A stretch of DNA of 64,000 nucleotides, taken from Lepus europaeus. Lineage: Eukaryota > Chordata > Mammalia > Lagomorpha > Leporidae. A program made the position numbers and the translations under genes. The DNA is taken from NCBI RefSeq assembly GCF_033115175.1, contig NC_084830.1, forward strand, positions 44,957,409 to 45,021,408. The letters are read 5' to 3'. Under the pieces are notes generated by a model. The model was not told the DNA's origin. It was given only the letters and a program-made list of their open reading frames with translations, and did no database searches. How positions within the stretch are numbered: the first letter of the stretch is position 1; each line of letters starts with the position of its first letter. Positions 33,733-45,495 of the stretch are shown here, piece by piece.

Positions 33733-33880
33733 GGGAGCTGGCTCCTGGCTTCGGATCAGCCCAGCTCTGGCTGTTGCAGCCATCTGGGGAGTGAACCAAC
33801 GGATGGAAGATCTGTCTCCCACCTGTCTGTCTATAATTCTGCCTCTCAAATAAATAAGTCCTAATTAAAAAAAAAAAAAA
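33733..33880 (+). mobile_element. C-SINE 3' half
   Basis: 5' truncated at GGGAGCTGGCTCCTGGC. Confidence 0.85.
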
Positions 33881-34732
33881 GGCATTGAAGTGAAAGTTAT
33901 GATCCTTTCCACAGAGATCCTCTCCCCTAGACAAGCAAATGTGGTTTCTAGACTCGCAGAACATGCACAACTTATTTTGTGTGCTTTACAAGACTACATG
34001 CGAACGGAAGGCAGAAACAGGGGGGCAGGCTCCCTGGATGTTTCCATTCACCCCTCGGGCTCTGCAGACGTGGCTCTCTCTGCCCGGAGGGGTCTTTAAG
34101 TGGAACACACAGAGAAGAGCCGCTTATGTCACTGGTTTGGAATTATGCAATTACAACAATGGAAGATAGTGGTTTTCTTTCCTTCTTTCTGCTGATGTTG
34201 TCATCACTGTCCGAATAACCAATTATACCACTGATGGCTCTAAAGCAAACGAGCCCTGAGGGCCAGGCACTGGGGAACACAAAGGGAGGGGAGGTGGTGT
34301 GGCGAGTGTGCCACGTGCCAGGCTTCAAGCTCCTTACAGATCCCTGCAGCGCAGGGCCTGCCCACAGGGCTGCCACGGGGCTCATCCGCCTGCTCCATCA
34401 TCGCCCCACCCTGTCTCCACCAGCTCACATGACAGGCTGTGTTGCAATCACGCTGCCTCCACACTTTGGCATGGTTTTGGGAGCTCAGCACCAGATCATT
34501 ATTACAAAGTAAAAGCACAAGCCCTTAAACACAAGGATTCACTCCTCAGCGTGTGCATCACATACAAACCCTCTTGGGCGGAAAAACTTCGCTATACCAC
34601 AAGGGAGAATAAGGAAAACTGGCATATGGGAAATGCACCAACATTTTCTCGACGTATTCCGTCCAAAACACGGAACCCGTTTTCCACAGCAAAGAAAAGC
34701 TATTACTAACACAAGGGCAGCTACAACAGTAC
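33881..34732. other. Intron 4 sequence, no repeat recognised
   Basis: Nothing supported. Confidence 0.4.
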
Positions 34733-34972
34733 TCTTTTTTTTTTTTTAAACTGTATTGAGAGGCAGAGGGAGAATGGGATCTATAGATATAGTTCGAGAC
34801 AGGAGAGAGAGCAAGTGTGCACATGCACAAGCCCCCCCCCCCCCCCCCCCGGTTCACCCTGCAAAAGCCTGCACAACGGCCAACGCCGGCATCAGGAACC
34901 AGAGCTGGGAGTCAAACCTCAGTACGTTGGTTATGGAACACAGGTGTCTTCACTACTAGGCCAGATGCCAGT
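34733..34972 (-). mobile_element. Old C-SINE variant with a 19-C run
   Basis: Antisense and diverged, ending ACTAGGCCAGATGCC. The C19 at 34832-34850 reads G19 in the LAPTM4B pre-mRNA. Confidence 0.65.
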
Positions 34973-35330
34973 CTCCATGCAGACTCTCCCACGGAGCAGT
35001 CTTTACGTGTTTCGGGTTTTTTTGTGCCAAGTCACACTTCTGTGATGGGGCAGGGAGGGTCTGACTGTCACCAAGATCACAGACTTCAGTTGCTCCAGGG
35101 ACGACCTCCTCCAGCCCCTCCACTGCTCTCACTTCCACTAAACCTACAGGCCCCACGGTCACACGGAATCCCGGGGCTCATCTCCACCAGCCCAGAAAAA
35201 CCCTGCTCCTTTAACTGCACACAGAAACTCACTATAAAATCCCAAAGAGTAAACATTCTCTCCACTGAAAACAGCCTAAGATTTGGAAGAAAATAAATTT
35301 TAAGGCTCTTTCACAATCTAAAAAACAGGA

Positions 35331-36000
35331 TCGGGGCAAGTATTTAGCCTAGTGGTTAAGATGCCCACGTCCCAGGGCCAGCCTTGTGCTGGAGCCGGTT
35401 AAGCTGCTACTTACGAAGGAGGCATCCCACGTGGGAGTGCTAGTTCTAGTCCAAGCTGCTCCACTACTGATCCAGCTCCCTGCTAACACTCCTGGGAAGG
35501 CAACAGAAGATGGCCCAAGACTTGGGCCCCTGCCAGCCATGTGGGAGACCCAGATAAAATTCCACACCCCTGGCTTTGGCCTGGACCAGCCCTGACTGTT
35601 GCAACCTTTTAGGGAATAAAATAGTAGATGGGAGATCTCTCTCTCTCTTCTCTCTTCTCTGTTTCTCTCCCTCTCTCTGTCACTCTCCCTTTCAAATAAA
35701 CAAACAAACAGACAAGCATTAAAAAAAAGAGAGAGAGAGAGAGACGCCCATACCCTATATCAGAATACCTGGTTTGATACCTGGCTCCATCCAACTCCAG
35801 CTTCCTGGTAATGCAGACCCCAGGAGGCAGCAGTGAGGGCTCAAGTAATCGGGTTGCTGCCACCCAGGTGGGAGACCTGGGTTATAATCCTGGGTACCAG
35901 CTGTGGTCCTGCCCAGCCCAGTCTGTGCCATGGCAGGCATTTGGAGAGTGAAACAGGGGATGGGAGCATTCTTTGTCTTCCAAATAAAAATTTTAAAAGA
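35331..36000 (+). mobile_element. Old C-SINE variant split by a younger C-SINE
   Basis: Head at 35331-35375 (GTATTTAGCCTAGTGGTTAA); body resumes at about 35743 (CGCCCATACCCTATATCAG). Confidence 0.85.
35376..35742 (+). mobile_element. C-SINE, full length, inserted in the old variant
   Basis: The flanks GATGCCCACGTCCCAG and GACGCCCATACCCTAT are a decayed duplication. The tail has grown into (CAAA)n and (GA)n. Confidence 0.88.
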
Positions 36001-36267
36001 ACAAAGAAAAAACAACCTACAAAGATTAAAAATGTGAGGGCACAGAATTATTCCAACCTCATAGTTGTTATAAGCTTCTTAAATACCCAGCCACCAACAT
36101 TGGCTCATTAGGTCACAAAAACATTTAACAGAAAACTCCAAAATGATGCTTGGGTGAGAGAGAGGTTCTATGGTCAAACAAACAAGAGTTCCAATTCTCC
36201 CATAAAACAGCAGATATAAGAACCTATCCTTTGCTGGTAACTGAGCAAATTGAACTTTACAAAATAA

Positions 36268-36440
36268 AGCAGTGGAAAATGGCCCAAGTGCCTAGTCCCC
36301 TGCACCTACGTGGGAGACTGGAAGAAATCTCCTGGCTTCAGATCCTGCTGTTATAACCAATTTGTGAGTGAACTAGTGGATGGAAGACCTCTCTGTCTAT
36401 ACTCTGTTTCTCAAGCAAGTACATACATCTTTTAAAAAGA
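36268..36440 (+). mobile_element. C-SINE 3' half
   Basis: 5' truncated at GCAGTGGAAAATGGCCCAAG. Confidence 0.85.
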
Positions 36441-36444
36441 AATA

Positions 36445-36801
36445 GAGGGTTGGGACCGGCGCTGCGGCATAACAGGTAAAGCTGCCACCTGCAGTGCCGG
36501 CATCCCACATGGGTGCCAGTTTGAGACCCGGCTGCTCCACTTACAATCCAGCTTTCTGTTATGGCCTGAGAAAGCAGCAGAAGATGGCCCAAGTCCTTGG
36601 GCCCCTGCACCCAACTGGGAGACCTAGAAGTAGCTCCTGGCTCCCAGCTTCAGATCAGTACAGCTCCAGCTGTTGCGGCCATTTGGGGAGTGAACCAGTA
36701 GATAAAAGATATCTCTCCTCTCTCTTTCTATACCTCTCCTCTCTGAATATAACTTTGATTTTCAAATAAATAAATAAATCTTTAAAAAAATAAAAATAAA
36801 C
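36445..36801 (+). mobile_element. C-SINE, full length
   Basis: AGAAATA at 36438-36444 and 36802-36808. Confidence 0.92.
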
Positions 36802-36953
36802 AGAAATAACTAGTAACCAGAGTATAATGTAGGCTGGTAGACCCAACGCCACCAGTGCTGCCACCAACTTACCTCTCTTGGGCTAAAGCAGGTTATGATT
36901 TCCTAAAAAGTATTCTGAGAAACCAAAAGTCTTATCTTTAAGATAATATTTAG

Positions 36954-37272
36954 GGGCTGGCATTGTGTTGTATTGGGTTAAGCTGCCACCTGCCAAGCCA
37001 GCATATTACATGGATACCAGTTCAAGTCCTAGCTGTTCTGCTTTCAGTCCAGCTCGTTGTTAATGCCCCTGGGAAAGCAGCAGAGGTTGACCCAAGTGCT
37101 TGGACTCCTGCACCCACATGCGAATCCTCAAAGAAGCTCCTAGCTCCTGGCTTCAGCCTGGTCCAGCCCTGGCCTTTGTGGCCATTTGGGGAGTAAACCA
37201 GAGAATGGAAGATCTCTCTCCCTCCCTCTATGTAACTCTGCCTTTCAAATAAAATAAATATTTTTAAAAGAT
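36954..37272 (+). mobile_element. C-SINE, full length, close to exon 4
   Basis: It ends about 140 bp past the exon 4 donor in transcript direction and is antisense to the gene. Confidence 0.92.
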
Positions 37273-37413
37273 ATTTAAAAATCTCTGGTCATAACACAGA
37301 TGCAAACTAAACACCCACAAACAACAGTGCAGGTATGTCTAGCTCTACCAGTTCCACACCCTGGCCTGTCTCAGCTTTCCCCCATGAGGAATGTAGCTGG
37401 GAGGGCCACGTAC

Positions 37414-37536
37414 CAGCTGTCGTATGTATTCCTGAATGGAGTTGGGATAGACGAGCACAGTGACTGCAACCAAGGTGTTCAGGGCAAAATCGAAGATCTG
37501 GTAACAGAAGAACGGGATGAGCCAGGCAGCGTGTTG
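37414..37536 (-). CDS. LAPTM4B: LAPTM4B exon 4: TM3
   Basis: A 123-bp exon of 41 codons, residues about 96-136. It starts QHAAWLIPFFCYQIFDF and ends SIQEYIRQL. The acceptor is TTCCCTGTAG and the donor is CTG|GTACGT. The segment from WLIPFF to VTVLVY is the third membrane span and contains a buried aspartate (about residue 111). An acidic residue in this helix has been linked to sphingolipid binding in LAPTM4B (recalled, not checked). Human has an arginine where this sequence has His97. Confidence 0.97.
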
Positions 37537-37874
37537 CTACAGGGAAGAGAAGAGAGAACATTAATATGCCAATATTACAAAACATAATTTTGCTAACTTC
37601 AAAGAACTCGTTCATGAATCTGAAGGGAAATGGAGGAATTGAAATCCCTGAGACCAGCTCAGGACGGCCATCGGGAGGCCACACGGAAGCAGTCACCAAG
37701 CCAGGCCTGAGGAGTACTTCTGTGACTGTCACACTGGGGTTATTGGTTTTCCTTGTGCCAAGATTCCCACAGAAAACTGAAAACAATTACTTCTTCCTTA
37801 GGAAGGGTCTTCAAAAAGTTCACGGAAATGTGTTGTCATGAAGAAAGAATGTGTGGAATTCACAAATATTTTGC

Positions 37875-38150
37875 TCCCAGGTGGTTGTTTCACACGGTGG
37901 TGAGGTGCCACTTGGAACACCTACATCCCGCTGGGGAGTGTCTGGGTTCTTGCCAGCTTCCTGCTAATGCACACCCTGGGAAGCAGATGTTGGCCCAAAT
38001 ACTTGGGTCTCTGCCACCCACCTAGGAAGACCAGGACTGAGTTCTGGGCTCCCGACTTCAACCTGATCCAGCCTTAGCTGCTACAGGCATTTGGAGAGTG
38101 AGCCGGCAGATAAAAGACCTGTGTCACTCTTTCTCTTTCAAATAGGAAGA
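37875..38150 (+). mobile_element. Old C-SINE variant inside the MITE
   Basis: GGTGGTTGTTTCACACGGTG to TTTCAAATAGGAAG; CACACCCTGGGAAGCAGA. Confidence 0.75.
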
Positions 38151-38275
38151 AATTAAAACAAAACTTTTTGCATGAAAATAAACTCACCTCTTTTTTTTGT
38201 CTGGTGAGTACAGTGTATTTCAATACAATAAAGTGAAACTTTAGAGCACAAACTTCAAACTTTATTTTTACTATT

Positions 38276-38985
38276 TGTTTTGTTTTGTTTTGTTTTTAAC
38301 TTTTATTTAACAAATATAAATTTCCAAAGTACAGCTTATGGATTACAGTGGCTTTTCCGCCCCCCATAACTTCCCTCCTACCTACAACCCTCCCATCTCC
38401 CGCTCTCTCTCCCATTCCATTCACATCAAGATTCATTTTCAATTATCTTTATATACAGAAAATCAATTTAGCATATATTAAGTAAAGATTTCAACAGTTT
38501 GCACCCACACAGAAACACAAAGTGTAAAGTACTCTTTGAGTACTAGTTATAGCATTAATTCACATTGTACAACACATTAAGGACAGAGATCCTACATGAG
38601 GATTAAGTGCACAGTGACTCCTGTTGTTGACTTAACAAATTGACACTCTTGTTTATGGCGTCAGTAATCACCCTAGGCTCTTGTCATGAGTTGCCAAGGC
38701 TATGGAAGCCTTTTGAGTTCGCCAGCTCCGATCTTATTTAGACAAGGTCATAGTCAAAGTGGAAGTTCTCTCCTCCCTTCAGAGCAAGGTACTTCCTTCT
38801 TTGATGGCCTGTTCTTTCCACTGGGATCTCACTCCCAGAGATCTTTCACTTAGGTTTTGTTTTTGTTTTTTTGCCAGAGTGTCTTGGCTTTCCATGCCTA
38901 AAATACTCTCATGGGCTCTTGAGCCAGATCCAAATGCCTTAAGGGCTGATTCTGAGGCCAGAGTGCTGATGAACTTACCTCTTAA
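38276..38985 (-). mobile_element. Lagomorph L1 3' UTR, 5' truncated
   Basis: Antisense on the plus strand: (TTTTG)n tail, then TTATTTAACAAATATAAATT, TTCCAAAGTACAGCTTATGG, a pyrimidine-rich block (purine-rich in sense) and TTCACATCAAGATTCATTTT, a signature of rabbit L1 3' ends. It runs in the same direction as LAPTM4B and brings an AATAAA (38302-38307) into intron 3. Confidence 0.85.
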
Positions 38986-39093
38986 TACCATTTTTCCATG
39001 AACTTTGTGAAGCACCCTTGTATTACAGAGTTGGAAGAATTATACATGTAAGGGACTGAGTTAAAGGCCAGTACCTTACTGCAAGCTGCTTAC

Positions 39094-39167
39094 CTTGTAT
39101 GCACCGTAAGTGGCCATTGCACATATCAGGATCATGAGAAGAGAAATTGCGATAGCAATGCACATAT
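39094..39167 (-). CDS. LAPTM4B: LAPTM4B exon 3: TM2
   Basis: A 74-bp exon supplying the last two bases of an asparagine codon split by intron 2, then 24 codons (MCIAIAISLLMILICAMATY and GAYK), residues about 71-95. This is almost entirely the second membrane helix. The acceptor is CCTTTGACAG and the donor is AAG|GTAAGC. The phase-1 junction with exon 2 rebuilds the expected DDAN-MC. Confidence 0.97.
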
Positions 39168-40262
39168 CTGTCAAAGGTTTAAAAAAGACAAAAATTAGTA
39201 GCAGACACTATTTAATGGGTTTTTTCTTTCATTTTGTCAAACTGCTCCTTTTATTCATTAGCTTATGTGCTGTCTTCTTCCCTGTAAAATGGACTATGAG
39301 GATTATAAATCACTTAGTCTGTGGCTTAGCTCAGCAAATAGTTTGCTATCAGGAGGGGAGAAACGAGATGACAGTTTCAGAGATGGCAGTCTTAGTGTCA
39401 CGCTCTCTACCGTGTTCTCTGCTTTCAGAGCATGGCCTGTTGGGAGTCAAGTTTACAGACACCTTCATTTCCCACGTTCTATGTGGGACCATCAGTGTGT
39501 TTTCTGACAGGCGTCTCTGTGACCAAGACTTCTTGTCTAGCAGTCCACCATCTGCAACATACTGCATGGTGTTAACAGAGCTGGGTTCTGGAGACCCCAG
39601 CCGTTCCCTGTAAACCAGGACCTGCACCTGCTGCTTTTTGCTGTGGCTGCTCAGCACTCTCCCCGGCAGCTATTGGACCAGCTCATTCACCAGCGACTGT
39701 CAGCCAGGTGGCACTGTATTCAGCCCTCTTCATCCTCATTGTAACCACGGGTGCTAGCTTCCGGCAGCCAGGCCCTGGCGGCCCACCCTGCCACCTCTCT
39801 GGAGAGGCCTCCCAAGGCTGGGCTCGTGCCAACCTTGCCAAGATGCCATTGAATGATGCACCACAGTCCTGAAGGCCACTTGCAGAAGAGCAAAGCCAAG
39901 CTGAAGCTCAGGGCCGCACCTGTTTATGAAGATCTGTTGATGCTAAGCCATTCTGTATATACACCAATGAGGAATAAAAAAACCCTCTACTGAGTAAACC
40001 CCACAGTTCCTTAGGATTTTGATCAGATGATGGCTGAGGTGAAGTGTCCAAAGAATCATGTAAATGACCACAGATGAGATTATTTCAAAAACAGAAAATG
40101 GGTCTTGGTTACAGACTTTTTATTTTTACAAGTTTGGTTTTCTGGGCCACTGAATTATCTAAACAACAGACTGGGTACTCTTCTATAGACAGGCACGTAA
40201 CGTGGGTTTTATAAACTCATGTGTGCCTCACAGCTCTAATGAAAACCTTCTCATCATTTCCT
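39168..40262. other. Intron 2 sequence next to exon 3, no repeat recognised
   Basis: 1.1 kb. CCAATGAGGAATAAAAAAAC at about 39963 hints at an old LTR end, but no borders could be set. Confidence 0.4.
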
Positions 40263-40604
40263 TTTTTTATTTTTAAAGATTTTATTTATTTTATTTGAGA
40301 GTTAGAGTTACAGACAGTGAGAGGGAGAGACAGAGAGAGAGAGAGGTCTTCCATCCACTGGTTCACTCCCCAAATGGCTGCAATGGCCGGAGCTGCGCCA
40401 ATCTGAAGCCAGGAGCCAGGCGCTTCTTCCTGGTTTCCCACATGGGTACAGGGACCCAAGGACTTGGGCCATCTTCTACTGCTTTCCCAGGCCACAGCAG
40501 AGAGCTGGACTGGAAGAGGAGCAGCCGGGACTAGAACTGGAGCCCATATAGGATGCCGGCGCCGCAGGCAGAGGATTAACCTACTGCGCCACGGCGCCAG
40601 CCCC
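40263..40604 (-). mobile_element. C-SINE, full length
   Basis: Flanks CTCATCATTTCCT (40250-40262) and CTCATCGTTTCCT (40605-40617). Confidence 0.94.
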
Positions 40605-40808
40605 CTCATCGTTTCCTAAATCATTGAAAATGGAATCTGTTTCTTACTGTTTACTCTCACCCTACCTCATCCTAGACGCCCTTGCTCACTGTGATAACCT
40701 CCCACACTGTAGTCGAGGCCCCTATCTTTTCACGAAACTTGTTTCTAACTGACATGATTAAAGTTTTGGTAGAAGCCTTCGCAAGGTCAGAAGAAAAAGG
40801 TTGGAATC

Positions 40809-41247
40809 TGTTCTGGGAAGGAAATGTGGTTTTTATCTGCTTGCCTGTGAAGGCTCCAACTGTAGCTATTATCTGCTTCTATGTAACCATTTCAGGCTCT
40901 GCTTGCTCCTACAGAGCAATGGTGTTAACCCTTGCCAGACAGCACACAGCTCAGTATGTGTGTGGGAAAAATCATCACCAGTAACTAAGTACCCATGCAC
41001 AGTACTGCAACAATTCCTGCCGGGGCCATGTAACATTAGAATAGCCAATCAAATGCAGGCATGTAGCCATACAAGGGAGACAGAGAGGCTAAAACCATAT
41101 ACAAGGAAATCACTCTTTTTGTTCTGGGCTCAGGCTTTTGGGTAAGAAACTCCACCTGGGCCTTATGACAGCACAATAAAAGACTACTTGCAGTTAAAGG
41201 GCCTTGGTGTCTTGTCTCTGCTACGACACCACTGGGTTCACTGAACA
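40809..41247 (+). mobile_element. Probable endogenous-retrovirus LTR
   Basis: The ends TGTTC and GAACA form a perfect short inverted repeat. Inside lie GCCAATCAAA (CCAAT box) near 41045 and CACAATAAAAGAC (poly(A) signal) near 41170, in the right order for U3-R-U5. No target duplication was found, so the borders are tentative. Confidence 0.5.
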
Positions 41248-41339
41248 CAGCAGGATCACACCACCCAGGGCCTTGTACTTGCAGTTCTCACTCACCAAAG
41301 GAAACGCCTATTTTCACACAACCAGCCTCCCTTCCCCGT

Positions 41340-41615
41340 CATTCAAGGCTCAGCTCCAGTGTCACAGACTGAGGCGCTGACGCTCTCAGGGTTCCCGTAG
41401 GCACACCACCACCACCACCACTGCCAGGTTACAGTGCTATTTTCCTTACGGCACACACGGATCACTACTGTCTTGCTGTGGTTGTTAGCTGTGTGCTGCC
41501 TGGGTAACTTCTGCTGGAGTAACCGCCCTGATGGAAAGGACTTCTAGATCTTGTTGACCCCTACAACCTCCACACGTAGGTGAGAATTGCCCAGTACAGC
41601 AAATAAATACCCAGA
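41340..41615 (+). repeat. L2 fragment
   Basis: TCATTCAAGGCTCAGCTCCA, then GTGTCACAGACTGAGG, resembles the L2 3' end. It contains (CAC)n at about 41404-41421. Confidence 0.5.
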
Positions 41616-41711
41616 GAAGTTACACAAAACGGACCAGGGGACATTCTATCTCCTAGCAATCGAGAACATCTGCTCACTCTGAATCAGTGTGCAGCACACC
41701 ACAGAGAACAC

Positions 41712-42030
41712 AGTTGCTCATGGGCGGCAGTGTGGTGGTGCAGCAGCGCATCTCATATGTGGCCAGTTCGAATCCTGGCTGCTTCACTTCCCATCCAGCT
41801 CCCTACTAATGCACCTGGGAAGGCAGCAAAAAGATGTCTCGAGTGCTTGGGCCTCTGACACCCATGTGGGAGACCCAGATGGAGTCCCCGGGCTCTTGGC
41901 TTCAATCTAATTCAGCCCTGGCTGTTGTGGCCATTTGGGGAGTGAACCAGCAGATGGGAGATCTGTCTCTCACTGTCTCTCCTTCCCTCCCTATAACTCT
42001 GCCTTTCAAATATCCAAATAAATCTAGAAA
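41712..42030 (+). mobile_element. C-SINE, head diverged
   Basis: GGGCGGCAGTGTGGTGGTGC to the tail, with a (GA)n end. Confidence 0.87.
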
Positions 42031-42457
42031 GAGAGAGAGAGTTACTCTGAGGAATGCAAACTGATTCTGCACAAGTCAAAGGCAAATGAGGAAATGGTCC
42101 TAACAGCAACTTGGGGATCTTGTAATCACTAACAGTCTGGCCAGTGACAGGAACATCCTTCTTTGTTATGCTGTGCACAGTAGCTCCCCAACCCAACAAC
42201 AGAAACACTGACACCTCATTGTTTCCTAGATTACAATCCTGCCTTAATAATGCAGTTGCAATCTGAAAAAGATCCCAAGTAAAGCTCCACCACAAGTCAG
42301 AAAAGGCATAATTGGAAAATGTGTCCTGATACGCGGTCATTGAAATAGAATAGGCACACAGAAGTGACACGAAATGCCTTTGTTCACATAATCTATTTCT
42401 GTCGACTTTCTCTTATTTCTTGGATGTGTTTTCTTCCCATTAAAAAGATATAGCTAG

Positions 42458-42792
42458 GGGCTGGCACCATGGCACAGTAGGTTAATCCTCTGCCTATAGT
42501 TCTGGCATCCCATATGGGCTCTGGTTCTAGTCCTGGCTGCTCTACTTCCAATCCAGCTCTCTCCTATGGCCTGGGAAAGCAGTAGAAGATGGCCCAAGCC
42601 CTTGGACCCCTGCACTGCATGGGAGATGGGGAAGAAGCACCTGGCTCCTGGCTTCGGATCGGCGCAGCTCCAGCCATTGCAGCCACTGGGGAGTGAACCA
42701 ACAGAAGGAAGACCTCTCTCTGTCTCTTCCTCTCACTGTCTATACCTCTACCTCTCAAATAAATAAATAAAAGAAAATCTTGAAAAAAAAAA
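42458..42792 (+). mobile_element. C-SINE, full length
   Basis: Exact duplication AAAAAGATATAGCTAG at 42442-42457 and 42793-42808. Confidence 0.95.
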
Positions 42793-42889
42793 AAAAAGAT
42801 ATAGCTAGATTTCTGATTCACCAGCTACTGTTGGTCCCTCCATAACATGAGTAAGAACTATCTCCATGTAACTCCCAAAACAAGCAAGG

Positions 42890-43226
42890 GGGCTGGGGCT
42901 GTGGCATAACAGATAAAGCTGCCGCATGCAGTGCCAGCATCCCATTTGGGTGCCAGTTCAAGTCCCGGCTGCTCCTCTTCCGATCCAGCTCTCTGCTGTG
43001 GCCTGGAAAAGCAGTAGAAGATGGCCCAAGTCCTTGGGCCCCTGCACCCATGTGGGAGACCCAGAAGAAGCTCCTGGCTCCTGGCTTCAGATCAGCCCAG
43101 CTCCAGGCATTGCAGCCATCTCGGGAGTGAACCAGTGTATGGAAGACCTCTCTCTCTCTGCCTCTTCCTCTGCCTCTCCATAACTCTGCCTTTCAGATAA
43201 ATAAATAAATCTTTAAAAAAAAAAAA
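42890..43226 (+). mobile_element. C-SINE, full length
   Basis: Head GGGGGCTGGGGCTGTGGCAT. Confidence 0.93.
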
Positions 43227-43800
43227 GTGTAGCTAGCTTGCTAACTAGCTAATGTATGTTCCCATATCTTACTTGTCTAGCCAGGCACTTCAGTACCTGC
43301 AAACCAGGGTAGATATTGCCACCATTAAGTCTAGAGAGCTATTTCCAGCTGAGTTCACAACAGTGGGTGGCTGTTCAGAGCCCTGAAACCTCACAGGTCA
43401 AGTGCCTCCTGCAGGGCCCCCATTCTCAGACTGAGAGCTTCAGGAAGCATAAGAAACAAGACAACGGTGTTCTCCTGAGAGAGAAGGAAGACCCCAACAC
43501 ATCTTTTTCATGTGTGCGGTGATTATTTATACCTTTTTACAGGAAGTGTAAAATTCAAACAGGAGGGATGGTTTTCCTTAACTTGCTACTTTTTCTAACC
43601 TTATACTTAAATTTATTTCATGAATTTTCAACGGGTGTGTACCCTGGATAACCACTGGGAGTGGGGCTGCAGATCATCAGGACAGCGTGTTCTCAAGGAG
43701 CTTAGCATTTCCAGGAAGACAGGCTCAACCGGAGATAACAGATAGGGGAGGTCAGATGGAACCACGTATCTTGGAGCCAGGAGGAAGAATTTATCTGAGG
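43227..43800. other. Intron 2 sequence, no repeat recognised
   Basis: Begins with a small palindrome-like TAGCTAGCTTGCTAACTAGC. Otherwise nothing. Confidence 0.4.
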
Positions 43801-43829
43801 ACGTGGTATTTGCCTTGGGTCTTTTGAAT

Positions 43830-44160
43830 TTGCAATTTTTATTTAGATATATTTTACATACCATAAAATGCAGTGTTTTAGTATACAATTCAGTGGTGTT
43901 TTTTTTTTTAAAGCATGTTTGCAAAGTTGTGCAACCACCACTCATTAATCATCCTTCCAACAAGAACCCAAATATCCATCCACACTCATTTCCCATCCCT
44001 GCTTCCTCCAGCCCCTGGCGAGCACAAATCCACTTTCTGCCTCTGTGGATTTGCCTCTTCTGGACATTTCATGTCCATGGAATTGCAGTGTGTGGCCCTT
44101 TGTGCCTGGCTTCTTTCACTTAACATGACGCTGCTTCAGGGTTCAGCCCCATCACAGGGC
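43830..44160. repeat. Ancient mammalian L1 3' region
   Basis: AGTATACAATTCAGTGGTGT, AAAGTTGTGCAACCACCACT, TTTGCCTCTTCTGGACATTT and CTGGCTTCTTTCACTTAACA in that order, as in old L1M-type 3' ends. Confidence 0.75.
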
Positions 44161-44521
44161 CTACGAGAGGCCAGGAAGGACCCATGAAATCATGGTTTTT
44201 TGAACATCAACTTCAGAAAACATCTCAACTCTCCCAAGACAGGGAAATTAGCTCCTGCCAGCCTCATTCTTCTACTGGAGGACTTAAAAATGAAATACTT
44301 GACTCCCATTAAAGTTCTTCATAAAACCAATAAGCAGAATTTACATTTGTGATAATGTTCACTGGAGAGCCAGGGCTGTATAAGACTAGACCTCAAAAGA
44401 ATAAAATAAATTGAATTTAAAAAACACATGATTGTTATGGAAAACTTTTAGAAACCCCACTGACAGTCACTAAAGAAGATTTTAATAACTAGAAAGGCAT
44501 ATATTGTAACTAGGTATTTTT

Positions 44522-44863
44522 TTTTATTTTTTATTTTTGACAGGCAGAGTGGACAATGAGAGAGAGAGACAGAAAGGTCTTCCTTTGCCGTTGGTTCACC
44601 CTCCAATGGCCGCCGCGGCCAGCGCGCTGCGGCCGGCGCACCGCGCTGATCCCAAGGCAGGAGCCAGGTGCTTCTCCTGGTCTCCCATGGGGTGCAGGGC
44701 CCAAGCACTTGGGCCATCCTCCACTGCACTCCCAGGCCACAGCAGAGAGCTGGCCTGGAAGAGGGGCAACCGGGACAGGATCGGTGCCCCGACCGGGACT
44801 AGAACCTGGTGTGCCGGCGCCACAAGGGGGAGGATTAGCCTGTTGAGCCACGGAGCTGGCCCA
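44522..44863 (-). mobile_element. Young C-SINE, full length
   Basis: Exact duplication TAACTAGGTATTTTT at 44507-44521 and 44864-44878. Confidence 0.95.
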
Positions 44864-44878
44864 TAACTAGGTATTTTT

Positions 44879-45486
44879 AAGTTGCACAATGTTGCAAGTT
44901 TACTGAAAATTACAGGACTGTACCTTTAAAGACACTAAGTTTCATGTATGTAACCTTTATCCTCATTAAAGCTATTAAACAAAAGATATAAGTAGTAGAC
45001 AAAATACAGGAGGAAATATGTGACTCCTCCCTAGATAAACCAGTAAGTGTAATCACAATATGCAACACGATTTCCTGGGAACTGAGCAAGCTAGTGCTAA
45101 AGCACAAAACATAAACTAGCAAGAACAGCCAGAGCATTCTGCAAAAGCAGGCCAGGGTTAGCCTTGCCACACAGACACACACTCACCGGACAGGCGAATC
45201 AGCACCGCCCGCCTCCCCCTCCTCCCAGTGTCCTCCTACTTGGCACAGGCTGAGGCTAAAACCTGAGTTTCCCAGATGGCTGGGCAGCTGGGCCGGTGTG
45301 GGAAGCACCCAGTTAGATGGAGACTTTCTCCCCTGGCCAAGTGAGGCAGGCCACACCTGGGGCCCAGGCCTTGGAAATAAAGTAAGACACGCGTGCCCAC
45401 AGCACCATCACTTAGCATATTTTATAAAGACTTCCTGGTGCCTCTTCACTATTTAATAAGATAACTCTGTAGAGATGACGAACTCC
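44879..45486. other. Intron 2 sequence, no repeat recognised
   Basis: Nothing supported. Confidence 0.4.
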
Positions 45487-45495
45487 AAATATTCG

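Larger units (their letters stand above)
37801..39020 (+). mobile_element. Mariner-like MITE (window copy 3 of 4) carrying a SINE and an L1 3' end
   Basis: The left end AAGGGTCTTCAAAAAGTTCA and the right end TGAACTTTGTGAAGCACCCT are inverted repeats of about 25 bp with few mismatches, and a TA dinucleotide lies outside each end (37799-37800, 39021-39022), as for Tc1/mariner elements. Without the two guests only about 230 bp of the element itself is left, so it is non-autonomous. It takes up 1220 of the 1557 bp of intron 3. Confidence 0.75.

Noticed and set aside
38276..38985. Coding part of an L1 (ORF2) next to the L1 3' UTR
   Set aside because: The piece is 5' truncated within the 3' UTR; no reverse-transcriptase motifs follow on the minus strand before the MITE end.
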